64,000 nt of DNA from Halalkalibacter suaedae (GTDB taxonomy: Bacteria > Bacillota > Bacilli > Bacillales > Bacillaceae_D). This document shows, piece by piece, positions 53,140-62,352 of this stretch (the first letter of the stretch is position 1; each line of letters begins with the position of its first letter). Position numbers and translations under genes: made by a program. The stretch covers positions 124,001 through 188,000 of the forward strand of contig NZ_JAGKSQ010000007.1 in NCBI RefSeq assembly GCF_017939705.1, written 5' to 3'. The notes under the pieces were generated by a model. It was not told where the DNA came from, searched no databases, and saw only the letters and a list, made by a program, of their open reading frames with translations.

Positions 53140-54120
53140 GGTTTGCTGGACTTTTCGTAATAAATTAGTATTAAAAAAAGACAGTTAACTGAAAAACCAG
53201 CATATGTACGAGCTTTATCAAAGATGAGGTACTTATTACCCTTCATTCAGCTTAGAATCGGTTGATTAGGAGAGGCTTATGAGCCGAAATTTGCTTATTA
53301 TGAGCGGGAATCATCCTTTTATGAGCGGGTTCACCGCACTTATGAGCCAGATCAACACTTTTATGAGCGGATAGCGATGTGGCTGGCCTTTTCGTTAATA
53401 AATCCCTTATTAAAAAGAACATTAACCGAAAAACCAGCATATGTACGAGCTTTTTCAAAGATGAGGTTGCTTTTTACCCTACATTCAGCTGAGAATCGGT
53501 TAATCAGGTGATGCTTATGAGCCGGGATTTGCTTATTATGAGCGGAAATCATCCTATTATGAGCGAGATCAACACTTTTATGAGCGAATAGCGATGTGGC
53601 TGGACTTTTCGTTAATAAATCCCTTATTAAAAAGAACATTAACCGAAAAACCAGCATATGTGCGAGCTTTTTCAAAGATGAGGTTGCTTTTTACCCTTCA
53701 TTCAGCTTAGAATCGGTTGATTAGGAGAGGCTTATGAGCCGAAATTTGCTTATTATGAGCGGGAGTTATCCTTTTATGAGCGAGATCACCGCACTTATGA
53801 GCCAGATCAACACTTTTATGAGCGAATAGCGATTTTGGCTGGCCTTTTCGTTAATAATCTCTTATTAAAAAGAACATTAACCGAAAAACCAGCATATGTG
53901 CGAGCTTTATCAAAGATAAGGTACTATTTCCCCTACATTCAGCTGAGAATCGGTTGATCGGGTGAGGTTTATGAGCCGGAATTTGCTTATTATGAGCGGG
54001 AATCATCCTTTTATGAGCGGGTTCACCGCACTTATGAGCCAGATCAACACTTTTATGAGCGGATAGCGATTTTGGCTGGACTTTCAGTTAATCACTCTCT
54101 TATTAAAAAGGACATTTAAC
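53140..54120. repeat. R3 locus 2: four tandem ~237-bp blocks with 21-bp-period TTATGAGC arrays
   Basis: Blocks begin at GCTGG[A/C]CTTTTCG: 53145, 53382, 53599 and 53838, with a truncated fifth start at 54075 (spacings 237, 217, 239, 237). Each block has a conserved flank of about 130 bp (ATTAACCGAAAAACCAGCAT ... CATTCAGCT...AGAATCGGTT) and then 5, 4, 5 and 5 copies of TTATGAGC[C/G] at 21-bp steps. The short second block lacks one 21-bp unit. It fills the 1061-bp convergent gap. The motif is the reverse complement of that at 14616-15190. A single degenerate R4 motif is at 53114-53133. Confidence 0.9.
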
Positions 54121-54146
54121 CATAGATCATAATGTGAATACGAACA

Positions 54147-54190
54147 AAAGCAATGAACCAAGGTGGAGTTCAACCTAGGTTCATTGCTTT
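54147..54190 (-). terminator. terminator overlapping the lipL stop codon
   Basis: Plus-strand arms AAAGCAATGAACC and GGTTCATTGCTTT around a loop that contains the lipL stop. The minus strand reads into TTTTGTTCG after the stem. Confidence 0.75.
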
Positions 54191-54994
54191 TATATTTCTT
54201 TGATTTATTCGTTCATAATGGGTTTGGAGCATGTTGATTTCGGCGGGTGATAATGCTTGGATGTGTAGTTTGATGCCTTCATCATGTAGGGAGTGTAGAA
54301 TTCGGCCAACGATGTCTGTTATCGTTAATGGTGTGTCTAGAAGGTCGGAGAGGGAGGCCATTGTCGCTGGGACAATTTGTGGATAACTGAACTTTGTCGG
54401 TGCGCCTTGGACTGATTTAGTATAGAAATTCTGAATCAGCTGAGCACGATCCTCTCCGCTTCCATCAACACATAGGTAGATTTGGACAGCTACTCCGCCC
54501 CTAATTCTTCGCTGGGATATTCCCGCAAACTTCTTGCCACCGATACTAAGGTCAAAGCTACCAGGGCAGTAAGACCCGACAATTTCCTTTGCTTCAATGT
54601 GAACAGGGAAGTCCGCAAATAATCGTTGGATAAAGGAATACATCAGCTCGTAGCCTGCATCAATCGTGAATCCTTTTTCTTCTTTAATAATTAATGAAAG
54701 ATTTAAAATGCCTGGATCTAATACAACGGCTAAACCACCGGAATTGCGGACGACGACACGATAGCCCTCTGCTTCGAGATATGCTTGTCCATCCTCGATA
54801 TAGGGTAAGCGGCTATCTTGAATACCTAGAACAACTGTCTTTTCATGAACCCACGGACGAATCGTTGGCGGAGCATCCTGCTGACCGACAACTGTAGATA
54901 ATGTGTCATCATAGGCAAAGGATTGCAGGGCATCGAAATTCAATCCAAGTGTTGAATGATCTAGAAAACGCCATGACGTTGATATATTTTTCAT
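54170..54994 (-). CDS. lipL: octanoyl-[GcvH]:protein N-octanoyltransferase LipL
   Basis: 274 residues, GAGGAGC upstream. BPL/LplA-type fold: VRNSGGLAVVLDPGILNLSLII, and SYCPGSFDLSIGGKKFAGISQRR with the active-site Cys143 and the downstream lysine. LipL moves octanoyl groups from GcvH to E2 subunits in lipoate synthesis. The Cys-containing motif separates it from LipM and LplJ. In B. subtilis (ywfL) it also lies near pta. Confidence 0.9.
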   Translation of the reverse strand: MKNISTSWRFLDHSTLGLNFDALQSFAYDDTLSTVVGQQDAPPTIRPWVHEKTVVLGIQDSRLPYIEDGQAYLEAEGYRVVVRNSGGLAVVLDPGILNLSLIIKEEKGFTIDAGYELMYSFIQRLFADFPVHIEAKEIVGSYCPGSFDLSIGGKKFAGISQRRIRGGVAVQIYLCVDGSGEDRAQLIQNFYTKSVQGAPTKFSYPQIVPATMASLSDLLDTPLTITDIVGRILHSLHDEGIKLHIQALSPAEINMLQTHYERINQRNIKAMNLG

Positions 54995-55138
54995 ACATTA
55001 AGCTCCTCGTAACAAACTTCATTTATTATAACACTATTCTAAATATGAAAGAACATCGTGCAACAACATAACCAATGTGCTATACTATTGCTTGGTTTAA
55101 TGAAACATCCTGATATTATCAATGAAAGGAACCGAGAT

Positions 55139-55363
55139 ATGGCTAATGAATTTCGTATTTGTGATGAGTGTCAAGCAACTAATATTAATTCGCTAGTACC
55201 CAGGTTAAAAAAGCTCGATCCTACTGCAACTATCGATATTCGCTGTCAATCCTATTGCGGTCCTGGTCGAAAAAAATCATTTGCATTTGTAAATAGCCGT
55301 CCATTATCAGCACCAGATGAAGATCAATTGCTTGAAAAGGTCGGTCAGAAAATAAAAGCATAA
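55139..55363 (+). CDS. DUF1450 family small Cys-containing protein (YuzB-like)
   Basis: 74 residues from the ATG at 55139 (GAAAGGAACC upstream; the open frame extends back to 55058 without a site). [10 protein letters not shown] and [23 protein letters not shown] give four cysteines in the DUF1450 pattern, suggestive of a metal or Fe-S site. Function unknown. A terminator follows. Confidence 0.75.
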   Translation: MANEFRICDECQATNINSLVPRLKKLDPTATIDIRCQSYCGPGRKKSFAFVNSRPLSAPDEDQLLEKVGQKIKA

Positions 55364-55383
55364 TCGTTTCTGATTCATAGATG

Positions 55384-55420
55384 AGCCTGTAGGAGAACCC
55401 GATTTTTCTATGGGCTTTTT
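55384..55420 (+). terminator. terminator after the DUF1450 gene
   Basis: AGCCTGTAGGAGAA / TTTTTCTATGGGCT with G-T pairs, then TTTTTG. Confidence 0.75.
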
Positions 55421-55520
55421 GTTATGGGAATTTAATGTTCTTCATCCGTTTTTTCCTATGACAGCTGTCCACACTTTCGTTATAATGTAGATACTACTCA
55501 CTGAAACGAGAGGGTTCACT

Positions 55521-56819
55521 ATGACAAAACCACCATATGGTTTATTAGAAGAAGAGAAAGTATTTAAAGATCCTGTTCATCGATATATTCATGTTCGTGA
55601 TGAATTAATCTGGGAATTAATCGGCACGAAGGAATTCCAACGCCTGCGACGAATTCGTCAGCTCGGAACTACCTATGTAACGTTTCACGGGGCTGAGCAT
55701 ACACGCTTCAACCATTCTCTTGGTGTATATGAGATCACAAAACGGATTCTAGAAGTATTTAAAGGACGTCCAGGCTGGGATGAAAAAGACCGGCTGCTAG
55801 CTCTTTCTGCAGCACTTCTTCATGATGTTGGACATGGGCCTTTTTCTCATTCCTTTGAAAAGGTTTTTGATACAGATCATGAGGAATGGACGAGGGAAAT
55901 TGTTCTAGGTGATACCGAAGTGAATAAGGTTCTTTCACATGTAAGTCCGACTTTTCCTAAAGAGGTTGCTGATGTGATCGAGAAGACCTCCCCTAATAAA
56001 TTAGTAACGAGCATGATTTCAAGCCAAATTGACGCCGACAGAATGGATTATCTTCAGCGTGATGCCTATTATACTGGTGTCAGCTACGGTCACTTTGATA
56101 TGGAGCGGATTTTGCGTGTCATGCGTCCAACCGAGGATCAAGTCGTCATTAAGCAGAGTGGGATGCACGCTGTTGAAGACTATATTATGAGCCGATATCA
56201 AATGTATTGGCAGGTCTACTTTCATCCTGTAACTAGAAGTGCAGAAGTCATTCTGACGAAGATTTTAAAAAGGGCAAAAGAGCTTTCTGACCAAGGCTAT
56301 GATTTTAAACAAAAACCAAATCATTTTTATTCGTTTTTTGACGGAAAAGGGAGTTTAGAGGATTATTTACGGTTAGATGAAGCGATAACCATGTATTATT
56401 TTCAAATTTGGCAGGATGAGGAGGATCGCATTTTGAGCGATCTTTGTGTAAGATTCCTTAATAGACACTTATTTAAGTACGTGGAATTCAACCCTAATTT
56501 AAGAATGAATGATTGGCCGATCCTTCAAGATCTTTTCAGACAAGCTGACTTGAATCCGGACTATTATTTAGTGATCGATTCTTCATCAGATTTGCCTTAC
56601 GATTTCTATCGTCCAGGGGAAGAAGAAGAACGATTGCCAATTCATCTTGTTATGCCGAACGGGAAGTTGCGTGAACTTTCACGGGAGTCAGATGTTGTTG
56701 AGGCAATTTCGGGTAAAAAACGTACCGATCATAAACTCTATTTTCCGCTTGATTGCTTAGAGGACGAGCGTGAACATAAAGAAGTGAAACAGAAAATCAG
56801 AGACATACTTAATGTGTAA
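55521..56819 (+). CDS. ywfO: HD-domain phosphohydrolase YwfO
   Basis: 432 residues. FKDPVHRYIHV, then RIRQLGTTYVTFHGAEHTRFNHSLGVYEI and LLHDVGHGPFSHSFE give the H...HD...D metal set of the HD superfamily. YwfO-like proteins hydrolyse nucleoside triphosphates or related nucleotides in Bacillus. GAGAGGG precedes the ATG; ywgA follows after 14 bp. Confidence 0.9.
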   Translation: MTKPPYGLLEEEKVFKDPVHRYIHVRDELIWELIGTKEFQRLRRIRQLGTTYVTFHGAEHTRFNHSLGVYEITKRILEVFKGRPGWDEKDRLLALSAALLHDVGHGPFSHSFEKVFDTDHEEWTREIVLGDTEVNKVLSHVSPTFPKEVADVIEKTSPNKLVTSMISSQIDADRMDYLQRDAYYTGVSYGHFDMERILRVMRPTEDQVVIKQSGMHAVEDYIMSRYQMYWQVYFHPVTRSAEVILTKILKRAKELSDQGYDFKQKPNHFYSFFDGKGSLEDYLRLDEAITMYYFQIWQDEEDRILSDLCVRFLNRHLFKYVEFNPNLRMNDWPILQDLFRQADLNPDYYLVIDSSSDLPYDFYRPGEEEERLPIHLVMPNGKLRELSRESDVVEAISGKKRTDHKLYFPLDCLEDEREHKEVKQKIRDILNV

Positions 56820-56833
56820 AGGAGGAGCAGGCA

Positions 56834-57337
56834 TTGCTTAAGGATCATGCAAATGTAATGGCACTTTTCTTGCAGGCTGGAGAAGTAATTGGACGGAAGA
56901 AGCTCCAGAAAATCATCTATATTGCCAAGAAAATGGACGTGCCTTTTTCCGAGCGTTTTAAGTTCCATATGTTTGGGCCATACTCTGAGGAGTTAAGCTT
57001 GCGAATGGAGGAATTATGTAATTTGGGCTTTGTCGAAGAACAAAAAGAAGACAAAGGAAATTACTATCAATACCGGTATGCACTTTCTGAGGAAGGCAAG
57101 CGCTTTTTGAATTTATACCAGTTTGAAATTCCTCAATCTGAAGCCTTAATAAATGAATTAAACGGACAAAGCTCACGTTTTCTTGAGCTTGTATCGACCC
57201 TACTTTATTTCGAGGATCTCACAAAGGATGAGGTGAAGGAAAAGGTCTTTACACTCAAACGAAAACAAAATTATAGTGAGGAAGATATCGACCTCGCATA
57301 TGCCTTTATCGAAACATTGCGTGATACAAAACAATAG
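56834..57337 (+). CDS. ywgA: YwgA family protein
   Basis: 167 residues from a TTG with AAAGGAGGAGC upstream. The first half has a winged-helix look (AGEVIGRKKLQKIIYIAKKM, FGPYSEELSLRMEELCNLGFVEE) and the rest is helical. Function unknown. The ywfO-ywgA-ywhD order is as in B. subtilis. Confidence 0.8.
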   Translation: MLKDHANVMALFLQAGEVIGRKKLQKIIYIAKKMDVPFSERFKFHMFGPYSEELSLRMEELCNLGFVEEQKEDKGNYYQYRYALSEEGKRFLNLYQFEIPQSEALINELNGQSSRFLELVSTLLYFEDLTKDEVKEKVFTLKRKQNYSEEDIDLAYAFIETLRDTKQ

Positions 57338-57422
57338 TGCGGATCATTTACTGAAAGTAGCATATGTATACGATGTCTGTGTACAATGGAAAGATAGAAC
57401 TGTGTAAGAAAGGGTGAGCGAT

Positions 57423-57953
57423 TTGGATTTACTAAACAGTGACAACTTAAAAAAGAAAAAAGGTAGTGGCTTTACCATTCTTAGTGGCGACTCTACTGAT
57501 GGACATGGTGGATACGGGGCTGGAGTAATGAATTTAGATAATATTTCACCTGTTTTTGTATGTCCAGATGACGATGAAGCATTCGTTGATATGGGTGCTC
57601 TCCATGCTCGCTCGGCCGTTGAAAAGCGAATTAAGTTCCTCCCTGACAAAGAGAAGGTACCTAATGGAAAGCTTTACTGGTTAGTATGGGTGGCCATTCA
57701 GTATAAAGAAAGCAAACCATACTATGCTGGAGTTGCTGCCTGTGAAATGACTGTTGATATAGAGATCCGTAGAGGCTACAAAAGTATGCCAGAGCATGTC
57801 AACCACATGGATCGTGCGTTAAAGGGTAAAATTATTGTTAGTCAAATGGATCAAAAATCAAAGCAAATTCTTGCTCGTTTTCTAAAGGAGCATAATGAAC
57901 AAATGTGGGAGCATTCCGACAAGGAGCTTCATGAATCTTTGCTATCAGAGTAA
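57423..57953 (+). CDS. ywhD: YwhD family protein
   Basis: 176 residues if the TTG at 57423 is used, six bases after AAGGGTGA; the GTG at 57414 lies inside that site. GFTILSGDSTDGHGGYGAGVMNLDNISPVF and AFVDMGALHARSAVEKRIKF are the YwhD signature. No known activity. It converges on pbpG with a shared terminator. Confidence 0.85.
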   Translation: MDLLNSDNLKKKKGSGFTILSGDSTDGHGGYGAGVMNLDNISPVFVCPDDDEAFVDMGALHARSAVEKRIKFLPDKEKVPNGKLYWLVWVAIQYKESKPYYAGVAACEMTVDIEIRRGYKSMPEHVNHMDRALKGKIIVSQMDQKSKQILARFLKEHNEQMWEHSDKELHESLLSE

Positions 57954-58086
57954 AAGCGATTTGTAAATGGCAAATATCATAAACTTTTGAACGATTATTG
58001 AACACTGGCTTCGACTCTTGAGCTTTTCGGTTAGAGCGAGTAAACTGAAAGAAGTATAAACGCACATTTATACTAGGACACGAAGA

Positions 58087-58119
58087 AGCGTGAAGGCAAC
58101 CAAGCCTTCACGCTTTTTC
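58087..58119. terminator. bidirectional terminator between ywhD and pbpG
   Basis: AGCGTGAAGGC / GCCTTCACGCT with a six-base loop and TTTTTC on the plus side; GAAGAAG on the other side gives a weak T-rich tail for pbpG. Confidence 0.85.
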
Positions 58120-58125
58120 AATTTC

Positions 58126-60195
58126 TTAGTTCCCTAACCAACGAAATAAGCGATTAATTAAATTTTCTTTTTCCTTTGTCGCTTCATCAATAACCTCTGT
58201 CTCAGGTTGTCCATCTGCTGCTGGTGGTGGACAAGGCTTAGTAGGCTCGGTTCCTTCAACAAAGTAAGAAACACGATGGGTCGGGCAATCCTCTGTTGCA
58301 AGTAGCCCATTTTCAGGATTCATTTTAACACCAACGACACCGGCTGGAACTGGAAATTCCTTTTTGAGCTGGCCTTTCAAAGCACCCTCTGTAAATTGAG
58401 CCCAAATTCGTTTGGCAATTTGTCCTTCTGCAGGCTTCTGTAGGTTTCCTTTGTCATAACCAACCCAAACACTTGTCACTAATTGCGGTGTAAAGCCAAC
58501 CATCCAACTATCAGATGAGGTAGAGCCTGATTTACCTGCGATTGGACGACTAACTAGATGTGAAACAGAGCCTCCTGTTACTGAGGTGTGAGCATTCAAG
58601 TAAGGATCGAACATCCCTGTCATCAGGTCTGTCATAATAAATGCGAGCTTCGGATCGAGTACTTGCGTCATCTCTGGCTCGGCCTCAAAAAGAACCTCAC
58701 CCTCTGAATCAACAATTTTTCGAATTAACCGTGGTTCGACTCGTTTTCCGCCATTTGCAAACGCACTGTAAGCACGAGCCATCTCAAATGGACTAACTCC
58801 AGAAGTTCCAAGAGCGAGTGATGGATGATTCTTTAGCTTGCTTTCGACCCCTACACGTTCAGCGACCTCGACGAGCTTATCTGTGCCTAGAAGAAGATGT
58901 GTTTTGACAGCATAGATGTTGTCCGAGAAAGCTGTAGCTTGCAGCAGTGTAATAAAATCATCCGCATAATTGTCATTGAAATTACTAGGAGACCAAGAGC
59001 CTCTTCCCTCATCAATAGTAAATGTTGTTTCCTCACTAAGCAGCGTTGTTGCAGCGGTATAGCCGTTTTCTAATGCGGCGTAGTAGAGAAATGGCTTAAA
59101 GGAGGAACCTGGCTGTCTTTTAGCTTCGGTTGCTCGGTTATACGGGCTCTCGGTATAATCCTTTCCACCAACAAGTGCTTTTACATCACCCGTTCGTGGA
59201 TCAATTGCGACTAATGCCGTTTGTAGTTCTGAATCGGGCATTTCACTAGCGACCCATTTCTCAGCTTCCTTTTGCATTTGGGGGTCAAGTGTCGTATAGA
59301 TTTTTAAACCACCAGCCTCAAACAAAGCTTGATCAATACCGATCGTTTGGATCAATTCCTTTTCAACCGTATCCTGAAAATAAGGACCGATCGTTGAAGG
59401 CTGATCAAGCTCGTTTTGAACAAAGGTAAGTTCCTCTAGATGAGCCTCATCAGCTTCAATCTGATTAAGATACCCAGTCGCAACCATTGATTGCAACACA
59501 ACCCCTTGACGCTTCTTGGCACGCTCTAAATCGAATAAAGGAGAATAATAGCTAGGACCTTTCGGGATACCTGCAAGCATGCTTGCTTCAGCTAGATTAA
59601 GTTGTTCAGCTGTTTTACCGAAATAATGCTGGGCTGCTGCTTCAATTCCGTAAGCCCCGTGCCCGTAATAGACCGTATTTAAATAACCTTCAAGAATTTG
59701 ATCCTTGTCATAGTTCATTTCTAGACGTAATGAGTAGAGGAGTTCATTCCATTTTCGCTTCCATGTTTTATCATGACTTAAATAGAGATTTCTAGCATAC
59801 TGCTGCGTAATCGTACTAGCCCCTTGTGATTTTGATCCAGTCTTTAGGTTAGCAAGAACGGCAGCCCCGATTCGAGTAGGGTCAAATCCAAAATGACTAT
59901 AGAATTTTCGGTCCTCAACCGCAAGTGTTGCTTCAATCACTTCAGTGTCAATCGAGGAAATAGGAAGCCAGTGCCGATTCTCGCCTTGATGATGTTCACC
60001 GATGATTGATTGATCTGCCCCGTAATAGACGGTTGTTTGAGTAACATTAAGTGGAGGCGGTCCTTGCATTTTTGTATAGGAGAGTAGACCGACTGCACAA
60101 GCAGCTGCAAAAACCAAACTAATTAATAGTAAGCGAAGAAACAAACGAACAAGTCGTCTCTTTCTCCGATCCTGTCGATTTACAACGACTTCCAT
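58126..60195 (-). CDS. pbpG: class A penicillin-binding protein (PbpG/PBP2d-like)
   Basis: 689 residues from the ATG at 60195 (GGGGGTGG upstream; an ATG 21 codons earlier has no site). A short basic cytosolic end and one membrane anchor (LFLRLLLISLVFAAACAVGLL) precede a GT51 domain (EDRKFYSHFGFD, QGASTITQQYARNLYL, KRKWNELLYSLRLE) and a transpeptidase domain with RQPGSSFKPF (Ser-x-x-Lys), FSDN and GKSGST in place of KTG. In B. subtilis PbpG acts in spore peptidoglycan and also lies between ywhD and speE. Confidence 0.9.
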   Translation of the reverse strand: MEVVVNRQDRRKRRLVRLFLRLLLISLVFAAACAVGLLSYTKMQGPPPLNVTQTTVYYGADQSIIGEHHQGENRHWLPISSIDTEVIEATLAVEDRKFYSHFGFDPTRIGAAVLANLKTGSKSQGASTITQQYARNLYLSHDKTWKRKWNELLYSLRLEMNYDKDQILEGYLNTVYYGHGAYGIEAAAQHYFGKTAEQLNLAEASMLAGIPKGPSYYSPLFDLERAKKRQGVVLQSMVATGYLNQIEADEAHLEELTFVQNELDQPSTIGPYFQDTVEKELIQTIGIDQALFEAGGLKIYTTLDPQMQKEAEKWVASEMPDSELQTALVAIDPRTGDVKALVGGKDYTESPYNRATEAKRQPGSSFKPFLYYAALENGYTAATTLLSEETTFTIDEGRGSWSPSNFNDNYADDFITLLQATAFSDNIYAVKTHLLLGTDKLVEVAERVGVESKLKNHPSLALGTSGVSPFEMARAYSAFANGGKRVEPRLIRKIVDSEGEVLFEAEPEMTQVLDPKLAFIMTDLMTGMFDPYLNAHTSVTGGSVSHLVSRPIAGKSGSTSSDSWMVGFTPQLVTSVWVGYDKGNLQKPAEGQIAKRIWAQFTEGALKGQLKKEFPVPAGVVGVKMNPENGLLATEDCPTHRVSYFVEGTEPTKPCPPPAADGQPETEVIDEATKEKENLINRLFRWLGN

Positions 60196-60433
60196 CATGC
60201 CACCCCCTGTAGTTTTTTCTTGTTTTTTTTGACGATAGGAATCAATTGATAAACTCATTTACATCATTGGTAGAAAGTGAGTATTTTAAACATCGATCCT
60301 CGCTTTTAATTGGTTAGGTTTTCCTTGATTTTTCGATTTGATGTTATATACTTTCACTTGATACATGCAAAGATGGTTTAAGAAAACATAAAAGAGAGAA
60401 CCTATAGATAAGACTGTTCAAAGAGGTGATAGG

Positions 60434-61264
60434 ATGGAGTTATGGTATACAGAGAAGCAAACCGAGCGTTTTGGGATTACAGCAAAAGTTAAACAAACGC
60501 TTCATACCGAGAAAACTGATTTTCAACAATTAGATATGATTGAGACAGAGGAATTTGGAAAGATGCTTGTACTCGACGGAATGGTCATGACAACGGAGAA
60601 GGATGAATTTGTGTATCACGAGATGGTCGCACATGTACCGTTATTTACACATCCAAATCCAAAGCGAGTCTTAGTCGTTGGTGGAGGCGACGGTGGGGTG
60701 ATTCGTGAAATTCTTAAGCACCCTTCTGTTGAGAAGGCCGTCCTCGTTGAAATTGATGGCAAAGTAATTGAATACTCAAAGAAGTACCTCCCAACCATTG
60801 CGAGTGCTCTTGATGATGCAAGAGTCGATGTTCAAGTTGGCGATGGATTTATGCATATTGCCAAATCTGAAAATGAATATGATGTCATTATGGTCGACTC
60901 AACCGAACCAGTTGGACCTGCTGTGAAGCTATTTGAGAAGGGCTTCTATGAAGGAATAGCGAAGGCGCTGAACGATGACGGTATTTTTGTTGCCCAGACC
61001 GATAACCCGTGGTTTCACAGTGAACTGATTACAAAGGTGTACAGTGATGTGAAAGAAATTTTCCCAATCACGAATCTATATACAGCGAATATCCCAACAT
61101 ACCCAAGTGGACTTTGGACATTCACAATTGGTTCAAAGAAGCACGATCCTCTTCAAGTTGAAGAAAGCCGCTTCCATGACATAGAAACGAAGTATTACAC
61201 GAAGGAACTTCATAAGGCAGCATTTGCGTTGCCTAAGTTTGTTGGGGATTTACTTAAGCGTTAG
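60434..61264 (+). CDS. speE: spermidine synthase
   Basis: 276 residues, AGAGGTGAT upstream. [39 protein letters not shown] (dcSAM site), [12 protein letters not shown] (catalytic Asp) and [10 protein letters not shown] are polyamine aminopropyltransferase motifs. It moves the aminopropyl group of decarboxylated SAM to putrescine. The gene speB, which follows speE in B. subtilis, is absent here; repeats R1f and R4c take its place. aguAB at 12.6-14.5 kb could supply putrescine. Confidence 0.93.
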   Translation: MELWYTEKQTERFGITAKVKQTLHTEKTDFQQLDMIETEEFGKMLVLDGMVMTTEKDEFVYHEMVAHVPLFTHPNPKRVLVVGGGDGGVIREILKHPSVEKAVLVEIDGKVIEYSKKYLPTIASALDDARVDVQVGDGFMHIAKSENEYDVIMVDSTEPVGPAVKLFEKGFYEGIAKALNDDGIFVAQTDNPWFHSELITKVYSDVKEIFPITNLYTANIPTYPSGLWTFTIGSKKHDPLQVEESRFHDIETKYYTKELHKAAFALPKFVGDLLKR

Positions 61265-61274
61265 TGACCAAGAC

Positions 61275-61455
61275 CAAGAAAGCATGTGGACACCCGCTGC
61301 TGAAATATACTTCGCTTTCCGCGGGAAGCCGGTGAGCCTCCTCGTGCCTTGGCACTGTGGGGTCTCACCTTTGGCTTTTGCATCCCGCAGGAGTCTACGT
61401 ATATTTCATCCGCTATATGAGTGCTTTGTTCGAGATTTCAGTCAACCCCTGCCTT
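61275..61455. repeat. R1 repeat copy f (inverted, ends lost)
   Basis: GCTGAAATATACTTCGCTTT, CCGCGGGAAGCCGGTGAGCC, TGTGGGGTCTCACC, CCCGCAGGAGTCTACG and TATATTTCATCCGC are in inverted orientation. The outer AAAAGGCTGGGA ends are not found. This is the only R1 copy not between convergent genes. It starts just after the speE stop. Confidence 0.85.
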
Positions 61456-61463
61456 TTTATGTT

Positions 61464-61652
61464 GGTTACGGACATTTGTTCCGTTAATCTATCGAAAAGC
61501 GGGAAAACTACGTGCTAACGGACATTTAATCCTTTATTCAGCTCAATAACCGTCTATTTCAAAGGATTTGTATGAAATAAGGGATCATATGTCCGCAAAC
61601 TTGTTAGGATAGGGGTTTTAGACGAAATTAAGGGATCAAATGTCCGTATAAA
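61464..61652. repeat. R4 repeat copy c
   Basis: Forward motifs TACGGACATTTGTTCCGTTA and AACGGACATTTAATCCTTTA, then inverted motifs AAGGGATCATATGTCCGCAA and AAGGGATCAAATGTCCGTAT. The inner flank TGTATGAAATAAGGGATC is the reverse complement of the flank in copies a and b, so this copy is in the other orientation. It abuts R1f; both lie before the speE terminator. Confidence 0.8.
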
Positions 61653-61661
61653 TTCCTGAAC

Positions 61662-61701
61662 AGCATGAGCCACGACTACTTCCTCTCTCATGCTAGTTTT
61701 T
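61662..61701 (+). terminator. terminator, probably of speE
   Basis: AGCATGAG / CTCATGCT with a 17-base loop and AGTTTTTTTC. It lies 400 bp after the speE stop, beyond the two repeats. Confidence 0.75.
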
Positions 61702-61733
61702 TTCTTTAAATAAAAAAATAAAGGAGACATTCA

Positions 61734-62264
61734 ATGGATCTACTATTATTTCGCTTAATTAATAATCTGAGCATGAAAAATGACCTCTTGGACAATATAG
61801 CTATTTTATTATCGAAATATGGAATTATTTTAATGATTATTTGCATTATTTGTCTTACACTTAGTAAACAGAAGCGTCTTATTGGTCTTTATGGCATTCT
61901 TGCCCTTGCGATTTCACTTGGGGTAAACCGACTGCTTAAGATGAGCTTTGATCGGCCGAGGCCTTTCATGGAGCACACGGTCAATCTTGTTATTGAACGA
62001 GCGCCATCACCGTCGTTCCCGAGTGATCAGGCGTTAATTGCTGGGGTCTTTCTTGTCGTTATATTGCTAGCAAGTAAGAAGCTAGCGGCAATTGCATTCA
62101 TTTATTCGTTCGCAGTGATTGTCTCAAGAGTGTATGTCGGACACCATTATCCTAGTGATGTGCTGACTGGATATATGTTAGGGATACTACTCACAATAGT
62201 TGTTTTTTATGTTGTCAAACGAATAAAGAAAGCACCATCACCGAAGCTTACTGTTGATGTTTAA
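61734..62264 (+). CDS. PAP2-family phosphatase, BcrC-like, with altered C2 motif
   Basis: 176 residues, AAGGAGAC upstream. Five or six membrane segments. The C1 motif is KMSFDRPRP (70-78), the C2 motif reads FPSDQ (95-99) where BcrC has SFPSDH, and C3 is SRVYVGHHYPSD (131-142, His138 and Asp142). BcrC-type enzymes dephosphorylate undecaprenyl pyrophosphate. The His to Gln change (codon CAG) removes a usually catalytic residue, so activity may be changed. Confidence 0.75.
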   Translation: MDLLLFRLINNLSMKNDLLDNIAILLSKYGIILMIICIICLTLSKQKRLIGLYGILALAISLGVNRLLKMSFDRPRPFMEHTVNLVIERAPSPSFPSDQALIAGVFLVVILLASKKLAAIAFIYSFAVIVSRVYVGHHYPSDVLTGYMLGILLTIVVFYVVKRIKKAPSPKLTVDV

Positions 62265-62352
62265 TAGGCTAAGTAATCGTCGCGAAAAAGGGCTTCTTGC
62301 AACAATGATACAAACTCGCTAAACTTGATGGATAGAAAGGTGTGCGAGACAC

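Noticed and set aside
53252-53675. Minus-strand reading frames of 68 and 104 residues with AHK heptads
   Set aside because: They follow from a 21-bp period in a repeat array; no ribosome-binding site, and the frames overlap several blocks and are broken between blocks.
53275-54065. CRISPR-like array of short repeats with spacers
   Set aside because: The repeated part is only 9 bp with 12 variable bases, the same variable segments recur between blocks, and no cas gene is present in the window.
61224-61487. 87-residue frame after speE
   Set aside because: Starts inside speE and runs through R1f and into R4c; similar frames appear in other repeat copies.
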